Below are positions 54,628 through 64,000 of a stretch of 64,000 bases of DNA, piece after piece. Every line of letters begins with the position of its first letter. Within the stretch, counting starts at the first letter, position 1. The stretch is taken from contig OX621164.1 of assembly GCA_951640195.1 (NCBI GenBank), forward strand, positions 2,647,098 through 2,711,097, written 5' to 3'. The stretch comes from Porpolomopsis calyptriformis (Eukaryota; Basidiomycota; Agaricomycetes; Agaricales; Hygrophoraceae). The notes below the pieces were generated by a model. It was not told the origin of the DNA, ran no database searches, and worked only from the letters and a program-made list of their open reading frames with translations. The position numbers were made by a program, and so were the translations under genes.

Positions 54628-55308
54628 TCAATGATCGTACGGAGCTCCGCTGTATATCCCGTATGTTGCCTCGAGACGCTGCAATTCCCCACACCCTACC
54701 AGAGACTGCCCACTTGCCCAAAGCCATGGCGTGCCCTGACGACACTTGTGGAGGGACGCGGTAGAGAAGTCGATAATGCGAATCCCGTTTCCCATTACAA
54801 GGAAGTGGTGGCTGTCAATCAAGTTGCCGTGCATTATACCCGCTTCATGCAGTTGGCAAGCATGCACCATGATGAGCCGACTGCAACGAATCAGTCACCG
54901 TCGGTTCTCCGAGGTGAACAATGGAGAGGCAACTCACTATGCTTCTCGTAGGTCCAGTGGCGCGGGACCAATGCAATACTCCATCAACAAACACCCAAAT
55001 TCTTCTCCACGAATTTCCCCCCGGAAGTACCCATAAATCCGTGGCACGACCGTCCCCTGAAGCGGGAGCAACTGGTTCTCGTAGAACCCAACCTCTCTCT
55101 CTAAATTATCCAGGCCCACCGACCCTCGCGCAGTCTTCACAGCAATTATTTGTGTCGATGGGCTCCCTGCAGTTCCGAGATGGGCGACGTAGACACCGTT
55201 CTTGACGGCTGAAATAACATCGACTCTCATATTTGTTGAATATCGTTTGTTCGGCGACCAGAGACGGAAGATGTGTCGCGGGTTCCAGACAAGAAGGAGA
55301 GAGGTCAT
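54628..55308 (-). CDS. Small pseudokinase-like protein, copy 2
   Basis: This is a paralogue of the gene at 53463-54186 with the same intron position. Exon 1 gives IIAVKTARGSVGLDNLEREV with GFYENQLLPLQGTVVPRIYG, then YFRGEIRGEEFGCLLMEYCI. After an intron (about 54883-54944) come MVHACQLHEAGIMHGNLID and GNGIRIIDFSTASLHKC, ending at 54628. The ATP-lysine and Glu are present. The catalytic Asp is replaced (HGN), DFG is DFS, and the C-lobe is cut short. N-terminal residues (LVWNPRHIFRLWSPNKRYS) look normal for a cytosolic protein. The role is unknown; binding or scaffolding is more likely than phosphotransfer. Confidence 0.7.
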
Positions 55309-55461
55309 GGTGTAGTTGCTGGGATTAAAGGTGGTTTAAGCGAGATGACATTCAAGGCTAAATATACAAGGGGGGATATGCCACAGCGACGGACCGGGTG
55401 TGTGAATTGCTCTCTGAAAGTAGGACTTTGTATAAGCATGGCCAGGACACGTGCATGGAGG

Positions 55462-56419
55462 TTACAGAAAGATTTCTCCCTTTGAAATCTGCTTTGACTC
55501 TCCTCTCAACCGCACAATCCCTTTCTCTGCTTCCCAAATCAATCTAAGATCGCCTCCCCTCGGGCTGACCTGCTTTGCTTTGACTTCTACCCCGGCAAGC
55601 CCGAGTTTCGTTATCCAATAAGGTCCAAGCAAGCAGTGGGCCGTCCCGCACACTGGATCCTCATTCACCTCGGCCAGAGGGGCGAACATGCGAGATAAAA
55701 AGTGTGTGCCGCTCGTGGGTGACGACGTGGTGACGACGTTTATAACATAATTAGTCCCTCTCTGTGCCAAAGTTTGACATCACATCCTAACCACCGTAGA
55801 GAGATTGAACGCTTACCAGTGCATTGAAATCCACCTTGAGCTTTCCCAAATCCACCGTAGCATCTAGCTCCACCATGAAATAGATTTCAAAACCTTTGCC
55901 GCCTCTCGCCATGAACTTGACAGCGGAGTGGTCCACATTCAAAGCCTTTGCCAACACCGGCCTCAACCTTTCCTGTTCCTCTGCTGCTACTTCTTCGGTA
56001 GTAGTTGAAGGGAGAGATATTTCGACTTGGCCCCCTTCGACCTTGCGCGCTGTCACAACCCCCATATCTGTAGTCTGAAATCTCAGAACGTCCACCTCTT
56101 TTGGGACCAGATTTCCGTCCGCGAAGATTGCTTGCGCCGCCGCCAGTGTACCATGACCGCATAGTGGAGGCTCCTTTTCAGAGGGAGGGCTGATAAAGTA
56201 GCGGATCCCAAAGGTGGCTGATCTCTCTATAGGATTGTGATACATTCTTTGCGAAAGGAAAACGGTAATTGGTTGGTTGAAGTTGCCAGCAATCGTTTTC
56301 AGGACACCCCTCGGAAGATCCTCTTTCAAGAAAACTACCGCCGCCGGATTTCCTCCAGCAATATCGTTGGCAAAGGCAGTAAGGACGACGAAAGGCAGAC
56401 TGTTGGGATGGTCAACCAT
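55462..56419 (-). CDS. PhzF-family isomerase/epimerase-like protein
   Basis: Start at 56419 gives SLPFVVLTAFANDIAGGNPAAVVFL, the PhzF opening. ATG 56458 is an alternative. Next come LKTIAGNFNQPITVFLS, FGIRYFISPPSEKEPPLCGH, GTLAAAQAIFADG and, after one intron (about 55745-55817), RMFAPLAEVNEDPVCGTAHC with LLGPYWITKLG. The catalytic-type glutamate or equivalent falls in NQPITVF, where many PhzF proteins have SE, so the active site may be altered. GNPAAVV, CGHGTLA and DPVCGTAH are diagnostic. Members act on small metabolites; the substrate is unknown. It ends at 55462. Confidence 0.87.
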
Positions 56420-56498
56420 CCTGGGGGGTTGGAATAAGCTTACTCGTGATATGATCATTAATTATCAAATCGTATCCAGAAAAAGAGGAAGAAATCCA

Positions 56499-57889
56499 TC
56501 AGTAAATCTCGTAAATTCCTTTGGATGCATAAAAGCTTTCCGTCGAAACACCCCATTCGCTCAATCGCCAGTCGGCATCGATAACCCTCACACCCCTCGG
56601 AGCAAGCCGTCTTCTCCACTCTCTAAGCTCTCCTTGAACGCCAGCTTCCTGCGCGCGTGCTGTCATCCCTGACCGTAGCCAACGGACGTCTCGCGCCCTC
56701 AGCGCTTTCAGCGAAGGCAACTGCGGGAGAAGGCGCTCCAACACTTTCCAAAACTCGGCAGTTGGCCGGGGGATGGACAGGACTTGGAGTGGGTGCGGCT
56801 CGGAAGGCGTGGATAACCAGGGAAGTGGCATTTCGAGGGATAAATGGAGCAAACTTGGCGAGGTTTGCAGCAGAGTTGGGGGTGATGGGTGGAGAGCGGT
56901 TGGCCAGGCTCTCGGAGTGTAAAGGAGAAGTGATCGTAAAGATTTCCCGTGTGTGTGGATGAATTGCGAGCCCATAGATGCAGGGAAGGGAATGTCGTCA
57001 TAAGGTGTGATCGTTAGTTTCGTTAGCGAAGGGAGAGGGGAATGCAAGAGCGAAAGCAAGAGATGTGAAGAGGGCATATCGAGTAGGGTAAGTGTGTGAA
57101 GGCGTGGAAGGTGTAGCGACATGAATTCCGGCGAGAGTATCATCTCTATATTCCCGGGTGAAGACTCCCAGTCCGAGTCAGTTGGTAGGGATCCTCGGTA
57201 TACAACTTCCAACTGCTCCAAACTGGTGCAGTATCTGAGAAGTTGGACAAGGCCGTCGTCTTCGATCGTACCGAATGTGGGACCGTAGCAAATGCCCGTC
57301 AACGCGCGCAAGTTGAGTGCTCCTTCTCGATATGCCAAAGAGGCGATCGCGCGACGGCTAAGGAGGAACGTAGGGTGGAGCGATAAGTGAGCAAGGAACG
57401 GGACAAGTGGGAATAATCGTGTAAGAAGAGAATCGAGCAGGAAGAGGGCCTCCGTCTGCAGCTCTGAAAGATCGAGCACTTGCACCCACCGACCGGGAGT
57501 GGAGTATGGGATTCGACGGATGGAGTCCCATTTCTGATCGGCGGCGTAGAGCAGAGCGTAAAACTTTTCGAGAGAGGCGATTCTAGCAACACGAACGCGA
57601 AAATAGAATACAGGGAGCACGATTTCCTGTGGGCCGGGGTAAGTTACGGTGGCAGAGGAGCGATGCGATGAACACAAACGTAGAATGTTTTGCATACGGT
57701 CAGCAAAGAACGCCGTAAATATTGTCTGGTATCAGAGTTCAACACGAATCTGAATATCTCCGTCCATATTTCGAATGGAAGGGCTTTGAAAGGCGGCCTT
57801 TGAGGAAGGAGTGGCAGTAGCAGCAAGGAGCCTGAAGATCGAGCGTAAGGACGTGGTCTCAGAAGTACTGTACTCTCATTATCGGACAT
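56499..57889 (-). CDS. F-box-like/leucine-rich repeat protein
   Basis: Exon 1 from ATG 57889 contains FKALPFEIWTEIFRFVLNSD and RRSLLTVCKTFY, an F-box-like motif. An intron of about 50 bases (57618-57670) joins it to EIVLPVFYFRVRVARIASLE. The remainder consists of irregular leucine-rich segments (LVQLLRYCTSLEQLEVVYRG, HLPRLHTLTLLDMPS, SLLHLSLEMPLP, LPQLPSLKALRARD), ending at 56499. Such F-box/LRR proteins are expanded in basidiomycetes and may serve as SCF ubiquitin-ligase receptors. The target is unknown. Confidence 0.72.
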
Positions 57890-58024
57890 TGGCCACTCAG
57901 CAGTGATAGACAAAAGGCAGGATGGTACATGTCCTTGAACTGGCCAAAAAGTCAAAAAAGTACGCCACCAGCGGTCACCAGACTGCGCAGGCAGTACAGC
58001 AGCTACACGTGTTGTCGATTAATC

Positions 58025-59645
58025 TCAGGGAACGGGCCCCAGTATGTCACCCATCTCCTCCACAAACTTTTCATAATCGTCCTTCTTCGCTTTAGGCCCG
58101 CCCTTGTTGCCGTCCACCGGGCCAAACTGGCTCTTCAGGGTGCTCAGCAGATCCGGTCGAGACGGCCCAGCCACAGGTTCGGAATCGATGCTGCCGCTGA
58201 GAGAAGGCGCCGCGTTGATTTTTGACGACGACGACGACAACGACGATGCATCTACCCCAGCCTTCTTACGTCTGACGGATGTCGGAACGAAGGCTGTTGC
58301 CTCTTTCATCAGATCGCGCAGTTGCGGCTCCGCGGAGAGCGTCGCGGCCGCGATGTTGGCTTCTGTGGACTCCACTGCGTCGGTCGAGTTTTGCGAGGAC
58401 CGGGCCGATCGGCGATCCCGATGGGCTTGGAAGGTCTGGTGGGGGACAGATGATAATGGATCTTGCATGGAAGAAGTCGATTGCTGTCGCCGGGGATAAA
58501 ATCCTACCGGGGGCTGTGAAATGGGTCGCGATGGGAATCCCGGAGGAGGTGGGGGAAGATGTTGAGGGAAATTTGGGAATGCCTGTTGGCCGGGTTTAAA
58601 CATAGCAGGAGGGGCTATGAATCCTGGAGGTGGTGGTGCCCAGACGTCAGGTATTGGCTGAGGCGGAAGTGGAGGAATTTGACCAGACACATTTAGCGAT
58701 TCGGAGCCTCCTGCGTTACATTTATTACGAAATAAAAAAAAAAACAAGGGCTGCAATAGACACACCGGTCAAGTGGGCATTCGGTGGGGGTCCTTCAGGC
58801 ATTGGAATATCGTCATCACTGTCCTCTTCATGATCTTCTTGAACACCGGGAGGCGGTCCTTCGGGCATCACAATGTCGTCCTCGTCTTTGGAGAGATGAG
58901 AAGGCTGAAAGCAGAATGTACCTGATGAAACGTACCATCATCTTCCTCCTCGCTCTCAATCTCGTCTGGCCGTAAGGCTGAATAAAGTTTTAGTAAGTTA
59001 ACTGGCGGAGATGAACAGAAAACTCACGTCTCTCCATGTAGGGCATTCCAGGTGGGGGAACCCCAAATGGATTCATGATTGGATCGTAATAGATACTCCT
59101 CTCTGGGTGTCTAGGAAGGCCATTCTTCTTGAAAACGTTCCTCTTCTGTGGTATTATCTCTTCTCTTTTCTCCTCATCGTTTTGTCTCCGAGATCTGTAG
59201 ACTAATTTTCGGTGCTCGGGGTGTTCTTCGACGTACTGTTCTTTCTTCTTGTTGATCCTTTCTAGCTCGGATTTGAGGCTCTCCAATTGGGCTTTTTCCG
59301 AGGAACTTAGTTCAGCAGTTGCTTCCAACTTCTGGATACCCTCCTCAAGTTCTATGCGGTGTGGAAATGAGGATTACATCTGAGCAACGGTGAAATGGCC
59401 ATACCTCGAGTATCCTTCTTTACCAATGCGAACTCGCGAGCCTTTGACCTCTCAGCTTTGTTCTACCACACGATCTCAAGTCAATGAGGTCAGTTGAGCC
59501 CAAACCGAAACGACGCGCCTTCTTGAGTTCCTTCTTACGAAGAGATTTCCCTAAATTTGGCTATGTAAATCAGTGGAATGTCTCCTTGTACGCTGTCCTA
59601 CTCACGGTATGCGTCTGCCGGATTCAAGTTTTTGCCTTTGGCCAT
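58025..59645 (-). CDS. WBP11-like splicing factor
   Basis: The first exon begins MAKGKNLNPADAYR at 59645, the invariant start of the WBP11/NpwBP family, followed by KKELKK and, in later exons, NKAERSKAREFALVKKDTR and a coiled coil (AQLESLKSELERINKKKEQY). Then PERSIYYDPIMNPFGVPPPG is the family's proline motif. The acidic and proline-rich second half (PPLPPQPIPDVWAPPPPGF) can bind WW domains. The C-terminus FVPTSVRRKK and KKDDYEKFVEEMGDILG is typical of fungal members, and the frame ends at 58025. WBP11 proteins join the spliceosome and activate splicing. About five short introns. Confidence 0.87.
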
Positions 59646-59815
59646 GTCCAGGAACAGCTAACCGTTCCGAACACGTGATCAGAGAGGAGTCAGTGCCGCT
59701 AAGCGATATTGACTGCTTATTAGTGGCGGTCGGCTTCCACTGGCAGGGAGGCACCCCACGAAAGGCCAAACCAGCCTTCCGCATTTCAGCAGACGACTGA
59801 TTGGCGTTCTTTCAG

Positions 59816-61896
59816 ATGATCAATTCTCCTCCTGCAGCATCGTTTACTTCGAAGCGTGTTTCCAAGATGGCGTCCAATCAGTCACTGAACGTGAACCATC
59901 TGCTCAATTTCACTCTCCCTCCTAGGCAAACTCATGTTGCCCAAGGGCTGCCTAGGAGAGGCAGGAGGGCTGGGACACATCTTGGCGTGTGGAACAAGGA
60001 AAGTCAGTACGCACCGTCATAAACTCATTGGCCGAGTACTGATCTTATCATTTATAGAGTTTGTTAATGCACAGTACCGGTTCGTGATGAAACCCACAGG
60101 AGACTATACTGTACATTTTGCAGATCCAGACATGTACGCATTTGCTATTCCTTGTCGAATCTGTCCCCGACTTACTGAGTTCGGCAGCTTCTTTCAATGG
60201 CAGGACATTCTGCAAGTCATCATACCACGCTCCTCGATGTTGGCGTCTGCAAACGGCGAGCACATCAGTCAAGATGAAGGGCACACTATGTGTCCAATAT
60301 GCCTCTCACCCCCAAACGCTCCTCGTATGACAAAATGCGGACATGCTAGTGCCATTTAATTTGTTGTGCCCACATCTCAAGTTCTTACTCCCATTGTAGA
60401 TATTTTGTTTTCCTTGCATCCTGCATTATCTTAGCATCTCCGACAACAAATGGGCCAGTTGTCCCATTTGCACCGACTCGATCAGCGAGAAGCATCTCAA
60501 GGCTGTCAAGTGGTTTGATCTGACTACCAGGACCGGTGATGATTTTAAGGAACCACATGCCGAATCCTCATCTACTTTCTCTCTCGCGACGCCTGGTTTC
60601 GATCCCGCACTCGGCGAAGGATCATCACTAAATATGCGGCTGATGGAGCGGCCCTTGATCACCACGCTCGCGTTACCGCGGTCACCAACATGGCCGTCAG
60701 ACCTTGTTTCACCTCACCGGGCTCCATTCCACTTCCTCCCGGACGTCTTCAACTATGCAAGATTTATGCTTGCTACCCCCAGCTATCTCATATCGGACCT
60801 CAATAATGACTTGGAGGAGTTACATGCCGAACACCGTACTCTGGCCGGCATGAATGACGATCTCGGAATATCTTTCGTCGATCGGGCAATTGAGAAACTG
60901 CGTCGCCAAATCGACGCTGCCGCTGCCTTGGAAACCCCTGCTTTCAAGGAAGCTGTCGACAAAGCATTGAGGGATCAGCGCGTGATTGAGGAGCGTGTTG
61001 GTCGTTTCCAACGTCACAATAAAGGCGAAGGCGTCAATTATTCGCAGCCTATGGAGATCCCCGAGGCTTTCCTGGCAGCGAGTTCCGCTGGATTTAGACA
61101 CTCTGCTGGATCCACTTCGATCGCGTCCGTTAATTCCCACCACTCCCCTTCTCCGAGTCACAATGCTCACAAACGCCGTAACATCAATCCCCCCCCTCCA
61201 ACGACATCGACCTACTACTTCTATCAAGCTGCTTCGGGACTTGCCATCTTTTTACACCCATTGGACATAAAGACTTTACTTTCCCATTTCAACGAGTATG
61301 CGTCCTTTCCGGACGCCATCACCGTACGCGTAGAAGCAGTCACCGAAGGGACTGTCAACGACGATCTGCGTAAGCGATGCAAATACCTTGGCCATATGCC
61401 CGAAGGCGCAGATGTTGTCTTCGTAGAGGCCGACCTTGAAACGGTCGTTGGCCAGGAGGGGTTAAAAAACTTTGAGGGAGCACTAAAACTGAGGCGGGCA
61501 AAACGGAAGGAGAAGGCGAGGAAAGATGACCGTGCGCGTACAAGGGCCGAAGAACGGGAGAGGGAGAAGGAGAAGATCGCTACCTCATGGAGTGATTCAC
61601 GCCACATTGTAGTGCCTCCTCCGACAGAAATTCCTGAACCAGTGGAAGATATATCGCCATTGCCACCACCAGCACATCAAGGAGAGGTTCCAGGCGCGTG
61701 GGGAACGAGGAGTTTTGCTTCAGCTTTACATTCAACCCCTTCGCCTGGTTCTGGGCAACGTTCCGCAACGCGTGAGCCTGAAGACGAGTGGGATGTGGAT
61801 ACGGTCTGGCAAGAACTCGAGCAGAGAAGTGGAGGAGGACGTAGGAAGCGGAGCAACAAGCTTGTGTTGGGAGGTGCTCGTGGTCGTCGGCGGTGA
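59816..61896 (+). CDS. RNF10/Mag2-like RING finger protein
   Basis: Exons give SLNVNHLLNFTLPPRQ, FVNAQYRFVMKPTGDY, FFQWQDILQVIIPRSS, and a C3HC4 RING split by an intron (HTMCPICLSPPNAPRMTKCGH then IFCFPCILHYLS and CPICTDSISEKHLKAVKW). The long last exon has a mid-region FYQAASGLAIFLHPLDIKTLL, a charged coiled coil, and an Arg/Gly-rich end (RSNKLVLGGARGRRR). Domain order matches RNF10 and yeast Mag2, RING proteins tied to ribosome quality control by ubiquitylation of small-subunit proteins. ATG 59816 is the first good start; bases before it also look like a splice acceptor, so a 5' exon is possible. Confidence 0.87.
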
Positions 61897-62194
61897 ATTC
61901 TGATAAGTATTTAGATAAGAAGAATATTTAATAATCATGAATCAATTCTGATCAATATACACTAGAGCAGAGTCAAGAACCTGAGATCGAAGGGAAGGAC
62001 GAAGCTGCTTGCGCCGGTATAGAGATGATAGATAAACCAAAGAATGACAAGAGTACAGCGATAACAGCACAACCAGCACGCATGATAACAAGGGTGTAAA
62101 TAATCCTATGATCTCGGGAAGATGTAAGGTGCATAGATGCGGGCGGTAAGTCATCGCTCTTAACATGGTCATGAGTGAAAGTCGAAAAGTAGCA

Positions 62195-63469
62195 TCAGAT
62201 AACCTGCAAGTAGTTAGATGGTGCAACTGGGTTTGGGCAAGAAAATTAGTTTGGGATTTCGACAGTGAAAGAAAGTGAACGCACTTCCTATTGTTCCATC
62301 TCCCTTCCTTGCTTGCCACCATTTTCCTTGTCTGTCAATGATCTCAAGCATCTCGCCCTTTACGAAAGATATCTCGTTCGGATCATCAGGAGATGCAGAG
62401 TCTGGGGGAAGAAATATATTAATAACAATTTATGGAATGGAATGACAGTACTTACAAGGATACAGAGCCTTCGCTTTATAAGCGAGAGAATCGGAAGGCA
62501 GCTCAGGCGTAGCGTCGCGTCCGGCAGTGGGAGACCCACTACTACTCAATCCAGCACCACCACCGGGAGCACTGCTGCCCATCAATGGTGAGCTTGGTCC
62601 AAGGTTTGCGTCACCGCCTGTGAGACCAGGAGTTGCAGCGGGTAGATTTCCTACGCTACCTCCGCCTGTGCCAACACCAAGGCTCATGGCTGCGGCGCCT
62701 CCATCGGCGCTTCCACCTCCAAAGCTGTGCTGACTCCTGATGGGGCCTCCGATACCACTGGCAGTTTTGGCATCGTAAGGCATGTCATGAGATCCGATTC
62801 CGCCACCCGACATGTAATTGGTAGCATATCCGTTGTTAGAGGTCATATTATGAACAGACTGTGCACGGTTTGCCCGACGACGGCGTGATGGCGGGGTGAG
62901 ACCACCGGTTCCCATAAGATTGAAAACGTGGAACATTAGAGAGTCTTCCTCGGAAGTAAAGTACAAGACCCAAAGGATGTTGACCATGGCCAGAATGAGC
63001 CAACCGACGGACATGGCGTCGAGGGCGGGATTACCGGAGAAGATGCCTTCTTGAACACCTTGAACGGCAAAGACGATGGCGATAGCGCCAAAGATGGATA
63101 TTTGGAAACGGTGCATCGCGATCGAGTCGCTCGCGAGTGTGTACAAGACACCGAGGATGAAAAAGAGCTGAAGGAAAATCGCGAACCAAAGAGGGCCAGG
63201 TGTGCCATTCTGGTCTGCAACGATGGTGGATTGTGGTGAGTGTGAATTAGGCTAGGAAGACGATTGGAGCATACTAGTAGCGGCTGAAACTACGGCTTGT
63301 GAGATGAATGCGATAAACCATGAAGCCTGGAGTCGAACGGTGATAAGTGGAGAGGGAAAGCGGAGGAAGAGATTGAAAGACATACGACAGCCAAGATGGA
63401 TGTGAAGAGAAAGAGATAATGGGTGAGAATTGGGGTGATATCGAGGCCTTCATTGCCGCGCGGAGGCAT
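62195..63469 (-). CDS. SHO1: SHO1, osmosensor adaptor of the HOG pathway
   Basis: This is a membrane adaptor that feeds osmotic and polarity signals to the HOG MAP-kinase pathway. From ATG 63469 short exons give [20 protein letters not shown] and further helices, then [38 protein letters not shown] and [19 protein letters not shown]: four transmembrane segments in all. A Gly/Ser-rich linker follows, then a C-terminal SH3 domain with [24 protein letters not shown] and [12 protein letters not shown] final exon [10 protein letters not shown] ends at 62195. ALYPY, the WW pair and PSNY are the SH3 ligand-binding residues, all present. The last intron (about 62229-62285) was fixed from the conserved SH3 end. 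Confidence 0.93.
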
Positions 63470-63720
63470 GGCTGAGGTTAATGATTATGTGTACGACGGT
63501 TGGTGAGAGCGTTTGAGTTTTGTAATCCAAACTTGGCAAGAATGTTTCACGTGGCCCGCAGTTCACACGTTGTCCTCACCAGACTAACAAATGGGCTAGA
63601 AAATGATCATATTCCGAGCGTTCGCGTGATGGCGGACACGGTACGATTCGCGGAGGCTACTGGCCCTTCCGTGTGCCATCATTGAAAATGACAACGAAGA
63701 GGGTTGCTCCCTTGGGAATG

Positions 63721-63761
63721 CACGTGATCTTTATAGATAAGATAAGGCTTATCGGCACGTG
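63721..63761. promoter_or_regulatory. Symmetric CACGTG/GATA motif cluster between SHO1 and the next gene
   Basis: CACGTG at 63721 and 63756 flank GATAAG at 63736 and 63741 and CTTATC at 63748. The arrangement is nearly mirror-symmetric and lies in the 350-bp divergent space between SHO1 and the partial gene at 63821. bHLH and GATA factors are the expected binders. Confidence 0.5.
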
Positions 63762-63820
63762 CCTTGCACAGTTCCGAGCGGCAACACCAAGCCATTATCA
63801 AGTCAAGTTAGAGCGCTGCC

Positions 63821-64000
63821 ATGGATGCTAGTGGCAGTTTTCCCAAGTTGACACCTGTCCTCTTGCCAAGGCCCTCGTCCCAGCCCTCGCCAGAAAAAAC
63901 CACTGAAATTTCCCCGGCTTTGTCCAGATCCAGATCTGCTCTCCCCGAGCGCTCGCGGGACACAATAACACCCGAACCCAAACCCGAGCCTTTCACAGCC
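63821..64000 (+). CDS. Start of an unidentified gene, cut by the window edge
   Basis: An ATG at 63821 opens a frame that stays open to the last base (60 codons): MDASGSFPKLTPVLLPRPS, then a Ser/Pro/Arg-rich, probably disordered stretch. No domain is visible yet. It is divergent from SHO1 and shares the motif cluster at 63721-63761. The call rests only on the open frame and codon-like composition. Confidence 0.45.
   Translation, partial: MDASGSFPKLTPVLLPRPSSQPSPEKTTEISPALSRSRSALPERSRDTITPEPKPEPFTA

Overview
The window looks like a chromosome segment of a basidiomycete fungus (Agaricomycotina; species not determined). Almost every gene is cut by several short GT-AG introns of about 45-60 bases, genes are tightly packed on both strands with CT-rich leaders, and the protein families fit: fungal plasma-membrane H+-ATPase, SHO1, ISC1, RIB7, a DUF6534-type membrane protein and basidiomycete Ty3 elements. 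Exon structures were read by eye from splice signals and family similarity, so boundaries are approximate.

Left arm (1-28264): an NXT1/Mtr2-like export factor, RIB7 (riboflavin), ISC1 (sphingolipid phospholipase C), an HSL-type alpha/beta hydrolase, methionine aminopeptidase 2, a FAM210/DUF1279 protein, a plasma-membrane H+-ATPase paralogue with a ruined phosphorylation motif, an NFKBIL1-like protein, a DUF6534 membrane protein, a beta-trefoil-like protein, a DCAF11-like WD40 protein divergent from a TBL1/Sif2-like LisH-WD40 protein, a mitochondrial GHITM-like protein and the SNARE regulator SLY1.

Middle (28287-44673): a mobile-element nest. The outermost layer is a foldback element with 29-bp perfect terminal inverted repeats and arrays of a 62-bp hairpin-forming unit facing each other. 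A 14.2-kb Ty3-type LTR element (29807-43963, apparently identical 1032-bp LTRs, 5-bp target duplication AGAGG) sits inside one array. It has lost reverse transcriptase, RNase H and most of integrase. In their place is a complete 6.7-kb chromovirus (33244-39924, apparently identical 369-bp LTRs) plus the 3' remnant of an older relative. The chromovirus has gag, a -1-frame pol ending in a chromodomain, an 11-nt self-priming signal, and a third ORF.

The third ORF is the most striking object in the window. Its N-terminus copies the histone H3 tail around lysine 9 (QTARKSTGG), with the K4 and K14 positions replaced. A second partial copy follows in which the K9 position is methionine. Pol of the same element carries a chromodomain with an intact aromatic cage. 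This suggests an element-encoded H3K9 mimic or H3K9-methyltransferase inhibitor; that function is inference.

Right arm (45103-64000): a CSC1/TMEM63-like channel, an acid-sphingomyelinase-like phosphoesterase, a FHIT-type HIT hydrolase, two related pseudokinase-like genes with a 37-bp inverted repeat beside them, a PhzF-family protein, an F-box-like protein, a WBP11-like splicing factor, an RNF10/Mag2-like RING protein, the osmosensor SHO1, and the start of an unidentified gene. Membrane and sphingolipid functions (ISC1, acid sphingomyelinase, CSC1, SHO1, H+-ATPase) recur, but there is no evidence of a functional cluster.
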